Notes: generated by a model not told the origin, from the letters alone. A stretch of DNA of 64,000 bases from Polynucleobacter sp. JS-Mosq-20-D10 (GCF_018687755.1 NZ_CP061305.1:1859099-1923098), one strand, 5' to 3'. Positions 17,600 through 27,062 are shown, counted from the stretch's first letter. A program made the numbers and translations.

Positions 17600-17625
17600 A
17601 AAAAACCCGCACAAGTGCGGGCTTT
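17600..17625 (-). terminator. Intrinsic terminator between the Tim44-like gene and ubiJ
   Basis: In minus-strand sense CCCGCAC pairs perfectly with GTGCGGG (loop of two to four bases), flanked by AAAG and followed by six T residues (17605-17600). It is 20 bases past the Tim44-like stop codon and six bases before the ubiJ ATG, leaving no room for a separate ubiJ promoter after it. Confidence 0.8.
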
Positions 17626-17645
17626 CAGTGGAAAGTACTACAAGC

Positions 17646-18557
17646 TTAAACTAACTGAGAGATACCTGCTAGTACCCAGCCTCCAGGACCGCTTACCGGC
17701 TTGCTGAGGTTCCATACTTCAGAGAAATTATTCGCCTGTGCACCTACTTGTTCACGAATCATGCCAGTGAACTGCACGCTACAGTAGTAAGTATTGTCAG
17801 CTGTCTCAATTCCGAGCAGCTGCGCATTGAGTGTCACTACATCGGTTTGATTTGCGCTATCAGCACGTCCAGCCAGGTCTTGCTCAATCGTGGCGAACAT
17901 CTCTGGTGTAGCGTACTCGCGTAATGCAACTAAGTCACCCTGATCCCACGCCTTTTGTAAGCCTGAGAAAAACTGTTTAGCATTATCCAAAAATGCATAC
18001 TCATCAAACCCTGGCGGCAGGGTTGATGGAAATGGTGCAGGCTCAGCAGCAACGCCACCAAATGCACTAGCAGCTGGCGTAAACGCAGGCTCTTGTCTTG
18101 GCGTCTGGTCTAAATTAGTACGCTGCATACCTTGCGAGGTCACTTGAGGACTTTTATTGGCACCAGATAAAGCGGGGATCATTTTTCTCATGATAAATAT
18201 GATGGCAAATCCTGCTAGAGCTGCAATCAGTAATCCAGTGATCAATGAAGATGCCCCCTCACCTAAACCAAAATGGGATAAGAGGAAGCCAATACCAAGA
18301 CCTGCAGCTAAGCCACCCAAGATGCCACCCATACCCCCAAAGCGACTTGGTGCTGGCGCCTGAGGAGCTGCAGCTGGTGCAGCTGGTTGCGCTTGTTGAG
18401 CCGGCTTTTGTGCGGGAGTGGCTTGTTTTTGTATTGGTGCACTTGGTGCCTTGCCAACACTTTTACCGCCACCTAAACGGGCAGCATTGGCGTGACCAAC
18501 GGTAGCAAATATTAAGCTAAGGCTTAACAGAACTGCTTTGAAAAAATGCTTATTCAT
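17646..18557 (-). CDS. Tim44-domain protein, exported or membrane-anchored
   Basis: 303 residues. A signal peptide (MNKHFFKAVLLSLSLIFATVGHANA) is followed by a Pro/Ala/Gln-rich linker at about 30-70, a Gly-rich stretch and one or two membrane helices (about 80-125). The C-terminal ~130 residues (from FLDNAKQFFSGLQKAWDQGDL) are the Tim44-like, NTF2-fold domain, ending in GGWVLAGISQLV. Bacterial Tim44-like proteins have no settled function. In Burkholderiales it sits between ubiE and ubiJ as here, 56 bases after ubiE. It has its own terminator. Confidence 0.85.
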   Translation of the reverse strand: MNKHFFKAVLLSLSLIFATVGHANAARLGGGKSVGKAPSAPIQKQATPAQKPAQQAQPAAPAAAPQAPAPSRFGGMGGILGGLAAGLGIGFLLSHFGLGEGASSLITGLLIAALAGFAIIFIMRKMIPALSGANKSPQVTSQGMQRTNLDQTPRQEPAFTPAASAFGGVAAEPAPFPSTLPPGFDEYAFLDNAKQFFSGLQKAWDQGDLVALREYATPEMFATIEQDLAGRADSANQTDVVTLNAQLLGIETADNTYYCSVQFTGMIREQVGAQANNFSEVWNLSKPVSGPGGWVLAGISQLV

Positions 18558-18613
18558 ATTTTGATCCCCTATAGAACTACTTTAATTCTTGACTAGCAAA
18601 AACTACAAAATCA

Positions 18614-19357
18614 CTAGTATTTAATACCAATATGGAGCGCAACGATACCCCCAGTCATTCTGTGGGTATCTACCTCGTCAAAACCCACTCCTAGCATGAT
18701 GTCTTTAAGGGCCTGAGCATCTGGGTGCATCCGAATGGATTCTGCTAGGTAGCGGTAGCTCTCAGAATCTTGGGCAATCTTTTCACCCAACCAAGGCAAC
18801 ACCTTAAATGAGTAGGTGTCATAAATCGGACTTAAAAAGGCATCCGGTTTCGAGAACTCCAGCACCAACACTCGACCACCGGGCTTAATGACTCTGAGCA
18901 TCTCTGCCAAAGCAAGGTCTTTATGGGTCATGTTTCGCAAGCCAAACGCCACTGTCACCACATCAAAGTGATTCGCAGGGAAAGGAATTTTTTCAGCATC
19001 GAACTGAACGCAGGGTAAAGCCAATCCCTGATCGAGAAGGCGATCACGGCCAACTCCCAACATGGAGGCATTGATATCACTTAACCATACTTGAGCTTCA
19101 GGGTTATGGCCCCAGCCTGCTGCACGCGCAAAGGCAGCGGCTAAGTCACCCGTGCCGCCCGCAATATCCAATACTTTTTGACCAGGGCGTACTTGAGCAC
19201 GAGCAATCGTGACTTTTTTCCACAAGCGATGTAATCCAAATGACATCAAGTCATTCATGACATCATATTTACTCGCTACAGAATGAAATACCTCGGCGAC
19301 CTTACCCGCCTTTTCAGCCTCATCGACGCTTTGGTATCCAAAATGGGTCTTACTCAT
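18614..19357 (-). CDS. ubiE: Demethylmenaquinone/2-polyprenyl-6-methoxy-benzoquinol C-methyltransferase UbiE
   Basis: 247 residues. SAM motif I is KVLDIAGGTGDLA near 63-75; YDVMNDLMSFGLHRLWK near 31-47 and VAFGLRNMTHKD plus LEFSKP later are UbiE family signatures. It methylates the quinone ring carbon in ubiquinone synthesis (and menaquinone, where made). It lies 28 bases after the DUF971 gene and heads the ubiE-Tim44-ubiJ-ubiB set. No unusual features. Confidence 0.98.
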   Translation of the reverse strand: MSKTHFGYQSVDEAEKAGKVAEVFHSVASKYDVMNDLMSFGLHRLWKKVTIARAQVRPGQKVLDIAGGTGDLAAAFARAAGWGHNPEAQVWLSDINASMLGVGRDRLLDQGLALPCVQFDAEKIPFPANHFDVVTVAFGLRNMTHKDLALAEMLRVIKPGGRVLVLEFSKPDAFLSPIYDTYSFKVLPWLGEKIAQDSESYRYLAESIRMHPDAQALKDIMLGVGFDEVDTHRMTGGIVALHIGIKY

Positions 19358-19385
19358 ATTCTTCTTTACTTAACTGAAATGACGA

Positions 19386-19775
19386 TTAATGGCTGCCACA
19401 AGATTTACCACCAGCAACACTCATCGGAGCATCACGATCTAGACCAGCAGCAGCTAGTTTATCCAAGTGCTCTTTCCATAATGCTTCTTGGTTCTCGCAT
19501 AAAAATTGCAGGTAGTCCCAAGAATACAAACCAGAATCATGTCCATCAGAAAACGAAGGCTTCAGAGCGTAGTGACCTACAGGCTCAATATTCGCTATGA
19601 GAACTTCACGCTTACCAGTTTGCAAAGTCTCTTGCCCAGGACCATGACCTTGGACTTCAGCCGAAGGAGACACCACCCTTAAAAATTCAAAAGGTAGGCG
19701 AAAGGTATTGCCATTCTCATAAGAGAGCTCAAGCACTTTTGACTGCTGATGCACTACAACATTAGTTGGAATCAT
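19386..19775 (-). CDS. DUF971 (GBBH-like N-terminal) domain protein
   Basis: 129 residues covering the DUF971 domain: YENGNTFRLPFEFLRVVSPSAEVQ near 20-45 and YALKPSFSDGHDSGLYSWDYL near 70-90. A C-terminal CGSH closes the protein. Relatives occur as a domain of gamma-butyrobetaine hydroxylase and alone in bacteria, sometimes linked with iron-sulfur maintenance. Its ATG overlaps the stop of the large flavoprotein by one base (TAATG), so the two are translationally coupled. ubiE follows 28 bases later. The function is unknown. Confidence 0.85.
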   Translation of the reverse strand: MIPTNVVVHQQSKVLELSYENGNTFRLPFEFLRVVSPSAEVQGHGPGQETLQTGKREVLIANIEPVGHYALKPSFSDGHDSGLYSWDYLQFLCENQEALWKEHLDKLAAAGLDRDAPMSVAGGKSCGSH

Positions 19776-22700
19776 TAAACCAATACCCTCTCAATACCAC
19801 CTTGATTTGCCTTAGCAACGTAATCTTGCATCCAATCAGGACCTAATAATTTTTGTGCCATTTCAACCACGATGTAATCGGCAGTGGTATCACTATCCGC
19901 ATCAAAGCGAGTGAGACCTTGTAAGCAAGATGGGCAGCTAGTGAGCACTTTGACATCTCCAGTGAAATCATCTTTACGCAATTCGTTGGCCGCCTTCTCC
20001 ATCTCAATTTGCTTGCGGAAACGCACCTGAGTTGAAATATCGGGACGTGTCACCGCAAGAGTTCCAGACTCACCACAGCATCGATCATTCTTCTGAATCG
20101 CTTTGCCATCTTCCGACTGAATAAGCTCATTCACCGTCTTGAGAGGGTCTTGCAACTTCATTGGTGAGTGGCATGGATCGTGATACATATACCTCACACC
20201 GGTGACATTGGAAAGCTTGACACCCTTCTCCAGCAAGTACTCATGAATATCAATAATGCGGCAACCAGGGAAGATCTGTTCAAACTGGTAACCTGCTAAC
20301 TGGTCATAACAAGTGCCACATGAAACCACTACGGTCTTGATATCCAAGTAATTGAGGGTATTAGCTACGCGATGAAAGAGAACGCGATTATCCGTAATCA
20401 TCTTTTCCGCTTTATCGAAATCACCATTGCCACGCTGTGGATAGCCGCAGCAGAGGTAGCCCGGAGGCAATACTGTTTGCACACCCACATTCCACAGCAT
20501 CGCTTGCGTAGCTAAACCCACCTGCGAGAATAAGCGTTCAGAACCGCAACCCGGGAAATAGAACACTGCTTCAGTATCTGCGGATGTTGTTTTTGGATCT
20601 CGAATAATCGGTACGTAATTCGCATCCTCGATATCTAAGAGTGCACGAGCAGTTTTCTTCGGCAGATTGCCAGGCATCTTCTTATTTACAAAGAAAATGA
20701 CCTGCTCTTTAATATTCGGCTTTGTTACCGTGGCGGGTGGGTGCGCAGTTTGTTTGCGCGCGAACTTACGGAACACATCATTGCCCAAACGCTGGAGCTT
20801 ATAACCCCAACCAATCATGGTCTTACGAACCAAGTTGATAGTATCTGGATCGGTAGCATTTAAGAACAGCATCGATGCCGCTGTTCCCGGATTAAAGCGT
20901 TGCTGCCCCATCTTGCGCAATAAGTTACGCATGTTCATTGAGACCTCACCAAAATCAATATTGACAGGGCAAGGTGTTAAACACTTATGGCAAACAGTGC
21001 AATGTGCTGCAACGTCATCAAACATTTCCCAATGACGAATCGATACGCCACGACGCGTTTGTTCTTCATATAAGAAGGCTTCGATTAACGAGGAGGTTGC
21101 CAAAATTTTGTCGCGTGGGCTGTACAGTAAATTGGCGCGTGGTACATGTGTAGAACAGACTGGCTTGCACTTACCGCAACGCAAACAATCTTTCACACTA
21201 TCAGCAATCGCACCAATATCACTTTGCTGCATGATGATGGATTCATGTCCCATCAAACCAAAGCTTGGGGTATAGGCAATACTGAGATCTGCATGCGGCA
21301 TTAACTTGCCCTTGTTAAAGCGACCCTCAGGATCCACACGCATTTTGTAAGCGCGGAAATCCTTAAGCTCAGCCTCAGTCAGATACTCAAGCTTAGTAAT
21401 ACCAATACCATGCTCACCAGAAATTACACCATCTAATGAGCGAGCCAATTTCATAATCCGATCGACAGCGCGATGAGCATCTTGCAGCATCTCGTAGTCA
21501 TCCGAGTTTACCGGTATGTTGGTGTGCACATTACCATCACCAGCGTGCATATGTAGCGCTATAAATACACGCTTACGTAAAATATTTTTATGAATAGACT
21601 CCAGCTCATTGAGGATGGGCTCAAATGCTAGGCCACCAAAAATAATTCTGAGTTCAGCGCGCACTTCCACCTTCCAGGAGGCACGCAAACTGTAATTCTG
21701 CAGATCCGGAAAATACGTATCCATCTGCATCAGCCAATCTGACCAACGCGCCCGTACCTTAGCGATCAGTTCAAGGGCTTGCTGTACGCGGTCACCTAAG
21801 ATTTCAGCGCTGGGGATTTCATAGCCCTCATCGCTCTTACCAAGTGGCAGGGCACTCTTTTCCAGGAAAGCTTTAAGGCCATCTAGAACTTGTAACTTAT
21901 TTTTGAGGGAGAGTTCAATGTTGATACGCTCGATACCATTGGTGTACTCCCCCATGCGTGGCAATGGAATCACAACATCTTCATTAATCTTAAAAGCATT
22001 GGTGTGGCGAGCAATAGCTGCAGTACGCGCACGATCTAACCAAAACTTTTTACGCGACTCAGCGCTAACCGCCACAAAACCTTCACCCACACGATTGTTA
22101 GCCATGCGAACCACTTCGCTAGTCGCAGCTGCTACAGCCTCTTCATCATCACCAGCAATATCACCAATCAATACCATCTTAGGCATTGAATTGCGTTTGG
22201 ATTTAGTGGAATAACCAACTGCTCTCAAATAGCGATCATCCAGGTGCTCTAGGCCAGCCAAGATTGGTCCACCATTCTTGCTCAAGCCATCGAGATATGC
22301 CTTGATTTCTACAATGCTTGGAATAGCTTCTTGCGCTTGACCAAAGAACTCCAAGCAAACAGTCCGCATGAATTTAGGCATGCGATGCAAAATCCAAGTA
22401 GCGCTCGTAATTAATCCATCGCAACCTTCTTTTTGAACACCAGGCAGGCCTGATAAAAACTTATCAGTGACATCCTTACCTAAGCCCTCTTTTCGAAAGC
22501 GCTTACCTTCTACTTCTAAGGTTTCTGTTTTGAGAATGTTTTCGCCTGGCTCACTCGCACCATCAGACCAAGTTAGCTGAAAGCGTACTTTTTCTGCTAC
22601 GTGAATTTTTCCTAAGTTGTGATCAAGGCGTTCGACATCAAGCCAATTACCTTCTGGATCCACCATGCGCCAGCTAGCCAAGTTATCTAGTGCAGTACCC

Positions 22701-23614
22701 CATAAGACCGCCTTCTTACCGCCGGCATTCATGGCAATGTTGCCGCCAATACAACTGGCATCAGCTGAAGTAGGGTCGACTGCAAACACCAGCCCAGAAC
22801 GCTCTGCCGCATCTGCAACTCTACGTGTAACTACACCCGCACCAGTAAAGATGGTTGAAACTTCATGGTCCACGCCTGGCAAACGCTTTGCCTTGACGCT
22901 ATCAATCTGCTCAAGCTTTTCAGTATTAATCACTGCCGACATAGCGTAGAGAGGAATAGCGCCACCGGTATAACCAGTGCCGCCTCCACGCGGAATAATG
23001 GTTAAACCCAAGGCAATACACGCTTTCACAAGGCCAGGGATCTCAGACTCGTAATCAGGCTTAAGAACGACTAATGGAAACTCAACGCGCCAATCAGTCG
23101 CATCGGTCACATGCGCTGCACGTGAGACACCATCAAAACAAATATTATCTGCAGCCGTGATGCGACCAAGCTCTTTTCGAGCACGCTTACGAATCTCCGT
23201 CACATCTTTAAAGCCCTGCTCAAAACGCTCTACCGCGAGATGTGCCGCTTTCAACAAAATCTGAACTTGCTCAACCGATTCACCGCTAGATCTTTTCTTT
23301 ACCTCACCAAGGCGATGCCATAAAGCGTCAATTAATAACTGACGGCGATTGGCACTCTCTAATAGGTCGTCTTGCAAGAAAGGGTTGCGTTGGACTACCC
23401 AAATGTCGCCCAACACCTCGAACAACATCCGAGCTGAGCGACCAGTACGGCGAATCCCACGCAAATCATTTAGAACACGCCATGACTCCTCGCCCAGCAA
23501 GCGGATAACGATTTCACGATCGGAAAAGGAGGTGTAGTTATAGGGGATTTCGCGGAGGCGGGGTGAACCTGCTTCGGCATCCAACAACTGATTCAAAGCT
23601 AATGGGGCGTTCAT
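19775..23614 (-). CDS. FAD/FMN-binding and Fe-S oxidoreductase with DUF3683
   Basis: 1279 residues from the ATG at 23614; an upstream TTG frame adds 32 unrelated residues. Order: DUF3683 (about 1-165), PCMH FAD-binding domain with IIPRGGGTGYTGGAIPL and DASCIGGNIAMNAGGKKA, FAD-oxidase C domain with the HMHAGDGNVHTNIP and SGEHGIG motifs, two 4Fe-4S sites (CLRCGKCKPVC and CTVCHKCLTPC), then two CCG domains with CCGYPQRGNG and CCGESG. This combines GlcD-, GlcF- and HdrB-like parts in one chain, so it is probably a D-2-hydroxy-acid dehydrogenase passing electrons to quinone. The substrate is not known. It is coupled to the DUF971 gene and divergent from ilvA. Confidence 0.9.
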   Translation of the reverse strand: MNAPLALNQLLDAEAGSPRLREIPYNYTSFSDREIVIRLLGEESWRVLNDLRGIRRTGRSARMLFEVLGDIWVVQRNPFLQDDLLESANRRQLLIDALWHRLGEVKKRSSGESVEQVQILLKAAHLAVERFEQGFKDVTEIRKRARKELGRITAADNICFDGVSRAAHVTDATDWRVEFPLVVLKPDYESEIPGLVKACIALGLTIIPRGGGTGYTGGAIPLYAMSAVINTEKLEQIDSVKAKRLPGVDHEVSTIFTGAGVVTRRVADAAERSGLVFAVDPTSADASCIGGNIAMNAGGKKAVLWGTALDNLASWRMVDPEGNWLDVERLDHNLGKIHVAEKVRFQLTWSDGASEPGENILKTETLEVEGKRFRKEGLGKDVTDKFLSGLPGVQKEGCDGLITSATWILHRMPKFMRTVCLEFFGQAQEAIPSIVEIKAYLDGLSKNGGPILAGLEHLDDRYLRAVGYSTKSKRNSMPKMVLIGDIAGDDEEAVAAATSEVVRMANNRVGEGFVAVSAESRKKFWLDRARTAAIARHTNAFKINEDVVIPLPRMGEYTNGIERINIELSLKNKLQVLDGLKAFLEKSALPLGKSDEGYEIPSAEILGDRVQQALELIAKVRARWSDWLMQMDTYFPDLQNYSLRASWKVEVRAELRIIFGGLAFEPILNELESIHKNILRKRVFIALHMHAGDGNVHTNIPVNSDDYEMLQDAHRAVDRIMKLARSLDGVISGEHGIGITKLEYLTEAELKDFRAYKMRVDPEGRFNKGKLMPHADLSIAYTPSFGLMGHESIIMQQSDIGAIADSVKDCLRCGKCKPVCSTHVPRANLLYSPRDKILATSSLIEAFLYEEQTRRGVSIRHWEMFDDVAAHCTVCHKCLTPCPVNIDFGEVSMNMRNLLRKMGQQRFNPGTAASMLFLNATDPDTINLVRKTMIGWGYKLQRLGNDVFRKFARKQTAHPPATVTKPNIKEQVIFFVNKKMPGNLPKKTARALLDIEDANYVPIIRDPKTTSADTEAVFYFPGCGSERLFSQVGLATQAMLWNVGVQTVLPPGYLCCGYPQRGNGDFDKAEKMITDNRVLFHRVANTLNYLDIKTVVVSCGTCYDQLAGYQFEQIFPGCRIIDIHEYLLEKGVKLSNVTGVRYMYHDPCHSPMKLQDPLKTVNELIQSEDGKAIQKNDRCCGESGTLAVTRPDISTQVRFRKQIEMEKAANELRKDDFTGDVKVLTSCPSCLQGLTRFDADSDTTADYIVVEMAQKLLGPDWMQDYVAKANQGGIERVLV

Positions 23615-23749
23615 AGCGTCATATTTGGTAAATATGCATTTTAATTGAGGGACATTGATATTGGCAGGAAACCAATAAAGATGTTGGCTTGGGGTGATAA
23701 ACCCCTTCAAATCTAAGGGCTTAGAGCCTGTTCATGGTACGCTCATCGC

Positions 23750-25270
23750 ATGGCAACGAACTATTTAAAGAAAATTTTATCGGCCCGAGTCTACGATGTA
23801 GCCAGGGAAACAGAGCTCCAAGTAGCCCCCGAACTCACAAAGCGCTTAGGCAATCAAGTATTACTCAAAAGAGAGGATAACCAGCCGGTTTTCTCATTCA
23901 AATTACGTGGTGCCTATAACAAAATGGCCCATTTACCCCCAGAAGCTTTAAAAAGGGGGGTAATTGCAGCTTCAGCAGGCAATCATGCCCAAGGCGTCGC
24001 TCTAGCGGCAGCAAAAATGAAATGCAAAGCAGTCATTGTGATGCCCCTCACCACTCCCAGCCTCAAAATCGATGCCGTGAAGGCACGCGGTGGCTCTTGG
24101 GTAGAAGTGATTTTGCATGGTGAATCCTACAGCGATGCCTTTAAATACTCTGAGCTTTTAGAGAAAAAACGGGGGCTTACCTTTGTTCACCCTTTTGATG
24201 ACCCCGATGTCATTGCAGGGCAAGGTACGATTGCCCTGGAAATCTTTCAGCAACACCAAGAGCCGATTGATGCCATTTTTGTAGCCATTGGTGGCGGCGG
24301 TTTAATCGCTGGCATTGGAGAATATGTCAAAGCGGTCAGTCCCAAGACTAAAGTGATTGGCGTTCAATCGGTTGACTCGGATGCGATGAGAAGATCACTT
24401 GAAGCCAACAAGCGTATCGAGATGAAAGATGTAGGTCTTTTCTCAGACGGTACGGCAGTGAAGTTGGTTGGCAAAGAAACTTTCCGTATTTGTAAGCGCG
24501 TAGTCGATGACATCATCACAGTGGATACCGATGAAATCTGCGCTGCGATTAATGATGTCTTCACAGATACCCGCAGCATTCTGGAGCCTGCTGGAGCTTT
24601 AGCTATTGCCGGCATGAAAAAGTATGTTGATAAACATCGTCTGAAAAAGAAAACATTGGTAGCGATTGCTTGTGGCGCCAATATGAATTTCAGTCGCCTA
24701 CGCTTTGTCGCAGAACGTGCCGATGTTGGCGAATTCCGCGAAGCCGTTTTTGCTGTGACTATTCCGGAGGAGCGGGGCTCTTTTAGACGCTTCTGTGAGT
24801 TACTCGGTAATCGCAATGTCACTGAATTTAACTATCGTATTGCTGATCAAAGTGAAGCCCATATTTTTGTAGGCATCGGAACACAAAAGGCAAGTGATAG
24901 CAACACGATTGCAAAGCATTTCCGTAAAGCAAATTTTGCAACGATCGATCTGACTCGTGATGAGCTAGCGAAGTCTCACTTACGCCACATGGTGGGCGGC
25001 CGCTCTGCCCTCGCCCAAGATGAATTACTTTACCGCTTTGAATTTCCAGAGCGCCCAGGGGCACTGATGAAATTCCTCACTAGCATGGCTCCCAACTGGA
25101 ATATCAGTCTCTTTCATTACCGCAACCACGGCGCCGACTACGGCCGTATTCTCGTTGGTTTACAAGTGCCCAAAAATGAGCAAAAGAAATTCCAAAGCTT
25201 CTTAGCATCACTCGGCTATCCGCATTGGAATGAAACCGATAACCCGGCTTACCGCCTGTTTCTCAAATAA
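23750..25270 (+). CDS. ilvA: Threonine ammonia-lyase, biosynthetic
   Basis: 506 residues, the long biosynthetic form. The PLP lysine is in FSFKLRGAYNKM near 53, the phosphate-binding loop is GGGGLIAGI near 180, and SAGNHAQGVA is the second family motif. Two ACT-like regulatory domains follow from about 330 (FAVTIPEERGSFRRFC and YRFEFPERPGALMKF), which in the family sense isoleucine and valine. It makes 2-oxobutanoate for isoleucine synthesis. It is divergent from the DUF3683 gene and 13 bases ahead of the 5'-nucleotidase gene, likely an operon. Confidence 0.97.
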   Translation: MATNYLKKILSARVYDVARETELQVAPELTKRLGNQVLLKREDNQPVFSFKLRGAYNKMAHLPPEALKRGVIAASAGNHAQGVALAAAKMKCKAVIVMPLTTPSLKIDAVKARGGSWVEVILHGESYSDAFKYSELLEKKRGLTFVHPFDDPDVIAGQGTIALEIFQQHQEPIDAIFVAIGGGGLIAGIGEYVKAVSPKTKVIGVQSVDSDAMRRSLEANKRIEMKDVGLFSDGTAVKLVGKETFRICKRVVDDIITVDTDEICAAINDVFTDTRSILEPAGALAIAGMKKYVDKHRLKKKTLVAIACGANMNFSRLRFVAERADVGEFREAVFAVTIPEERGSFRRFCELLGNRNVTEFNYRIADQSEAHIFVGIGTQKASDSNTIAKHFRKANFATIDLTRDELAKSHLRHMVGGRSALAQDELLYRFEFPERPGALMKFLTSMAPNWNISLFHYRNHGADYGRILVGLQVPKNEQKKFQSFLASLGYPHWNETDNPAYRLFLK

Positions 25271-25283
25271 GATGTAATTCGTA

Positions 25284-26192
25284 ATGTCATTCACACTCAC
25301 CGGAAAACTCGTTGTGGCGATTTCATCGCGCGCATTATTTGATTTCGAGGAAGAGAATCGCATCTTCGAATCTACTGATGACAGCGCCTATATGAAGCTG
25401 CAATTAGAGCGCCTATCTAAGGCTGCTCAAACAGGCGTTGCTTTTCCATTGGTAAAGAAGTTGTTAGCCTTCAATGAAGAAGGCGAGCAGCGTGTCGAGG
25501 TGGTGATTCTCTCTCGCAATGACCCGGTTAGTGGCTTACGCGTATTCCGCTCAGCTGAACATCATGGCCTTCATTTAGAGCGCGGTGTTTTCACCAGGGG
25601 GCGCCCACCCTATCACTACTTGCGCTCTTTACATGCTAATTTGTTTCTCTCGGCAAACGAAGATGATGTGCGTGCCACGATTGATGCAGGCTTTCCTGCA
25701 GCTCGCGTCTATCCAGAATCTAGCAAGACTGCAGAGTCTCACCCTAATGAAATCCGCATCGCATTTGACGGAGATGCCGTTCTCTTTTCCGATGAAGCCG
25801 AACAAGTCTTTCAGAGTGAAGGCTTGGTAGCCTTTGTCGATCATGAAAGCAAAAAAGCGGCGATCCCCTTACCGCCGGGCCCATTCAAACCTTTGCTAGA
25901 AGCACTCCATCGTTTGCAACGCACCACTAGCGAGAAAGGGATGCGCATTCGGACTGCCTTGGTAACGGCTCGCTCTGCACCTGCACATGAGCGCGCTATT
26001 CGCACGCTGATGGCCTGGGGTGTTGATGTTGATGAAGCCATGTTCCTTGGTGGACTTTCCAAAAGCGAATTCCTCCGCGAGTTTGAGCCAGACTTTTTCT
26101 TTGATGACCAAACAGGTCACTGCCAATCCGCTGCTTCAGTAGCGCCGACTGGTCATGTGGTATCTGGCGTATCCAATAAGCCTAAAAACTAA
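25284..26192 (+). CDS. 5'-nucleotidase, cytosolic NT5C1 family
   Basis: 302 residues, matching the 5'-nucleotidase family PF06189. It starts MSFTLTGKLVVAISSRALFD; the HAD-like IAFDGDAVLFSDEAEQVF near 152 carries the nucleophile aspartate (FDGD), TALVTARSAPAHERAIRTL near 230 is motif 2-like, and FFFDDQTGHC near 274 supplies the late metal-binding aspartates. Eukaryotic relatives hydrolyse AMP or IMP. It lies between ilvA (13 bases) and queF (stop and start overlap, TAATG), so queF translation is coupled to it. A role in nucleotide salvage is inferred. Confidence 0.88.
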   Translation: MSFTLTGKLVVAISSRALFDFEEENRIFESTDDSAYMKLQLERLSKAAQTGVAFPLVKKLLAFNEEGEQRVEVVILSRNDPVSGLRVFRSAEHHGLHLERGVFTRGRPPYHYLRSLHANLFLSANEDDVRATIDAGFPAARVYPESSKTAESHPNEIRIAFDGDAVLFSDEAEQVFQSEGLVAFVDHESKKAAIPLPPGPFKPLLEALHRLQRTTSEKGMRIRTALVTARSAPAHERAIRTLMAWGVDVDEAMFLGGLSKSEFLREFEPDFFFDDQTGHCQSAASVAPTGHVVSGVSNKPKN

Positions 26193-27019
26193 TGTCCTCA
26201 CTTTCACTTGGTCAAGCAACGCCATATCCCGATCAATATGATCCAAGCTTGCTATACCCTATTCCCCGCTCCGAGAATCGCCTCAAGCTCGACATCAAAC
26301 CAAATCAAGCTCTACCTTTTGTAGGGGTCGATATTTGGAATGCCTTTGAACTTAGCTGGTTGAACAAAAAAGGCAAGCCTCAGATTGCCTTAGCAGAATT
26401 TCAGGTTCCAGCCGATTCGCCGAACATGATTGAGTCCAAATCATTCAAGCTCTACCTCAATAGTTTCAATAGCGCCCGCTTTGACGATGAAGCAGAAGTT
26501 CGTGAACGATTGATCACTGATTTATCAGCGGTGGCTGGCAGCAAGATTGCTACTCGCATTAATCCAACTGAAGTGGTTGCAAAAAAAGGAATGCAGGAGA
26601 TGAGCGGCGTTCTAATGGACCGCCTTGATATCGAGATCGATCCAAACTTATCTGCAGATCCTGCCCTGCTGGAGGTTAATGAATCTTTTGGACCAATCGA
26701 GCAATGCCTGGTTTCCCATTTACTCAAATCAAATTGCCCAGTGACTGGCCAACCAGATTGGGCAAGCATACAAATTCGTTACCAAGGCCGCCCGATTTTG
26801 GAAGAAGGCTTACTTCGCTATCTCATCGGCTTTAGACAATTGGGTGAGTTTCATGAGCATTGTGTTGAAACTATCTTCACCGACATCAAGCGCCAGTGCA
26901 AACCAGAGAAACTCTCTGTCTACGCGCGCTACACCAGGCGTGGTGGGCTGGATATAAATCCCTTCCGCACTGATCACAATGCGCCTTGGCCAGAAAATAC
27001 TCGCCATGCGAGGCAGTAA
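26192..27019 (+). CDS. queF: 7-cyano-7-deazaguanine (preQ0) reductase, long form
   Basis: 275 residues, the two-domain type II QueF. The family motif ESKSFKLYLNSFN is at about 81-93, and the nucleophile cysteine is in SNCPVTGQPDWASIQI near 180. The protein ends in the catalytic-domain segment YTRRGGLDINPFRTD. It reduces preQ0 to preQ1 with NADPH in queuosine synthesis for tRNA. Its ATG overlaps the stop of the 5'-nucleotidase gene by one base. A terminator follows 20 bases after the stop. Confidence 0.97.
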   Translation: MSSLSLGQATPYPDQYDPSLLYPIPRSENRLKLDIKPNQALPFVGVDIWNAFELSWLNKKGKPQIALAEFQVPADSPNMIESKSFKLYLNSFNSARFDDEAEVRERLITDLSAVAGSKIATRINPTEVVAKKGMQEMSGVLMDRLDIEIDPNLSADPALLEVNESFGPIEQCLVSHLLKSNCPVTGQPDWASIQIRYQGRPILEEGLLRYLIGFRQLGEFHEHCVETIFTDIKRQCKPEKLSVYARYTRRGGLDINPFRTDHNAPWPENTRHARQ

Positions 27020-27038
27020 GACAATCAGCAATTAAATA

Positions 27039-27062
27039 AAAAGCCCTTCTTGAAGGGCTTTT
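27039..27062. terminator. Bidirectional terminator between queF and ssb
   Basis: AAAGCCCTTC and GAAGGGCTTT form a perfect stem with a two- to four-base loop, with A-rich sequence before and TTT after, so it works on both strands. It lies between the convergent stops of queF and ssb. Confidence 0.85.

Noticed and set aside
18157..18505. Proline-rich frames opposite the Tim44-like gene
   Set aside because: They are complements of the Gly/Ala-rich linker and membrane region; low complexity only.
22665..22949. 94-residue plus-strand frame inside the DUF3683 gene
   Set aside because: It is a shadow of a long conserved gene with clear FAD and Fe-S motifs on the minus strand.
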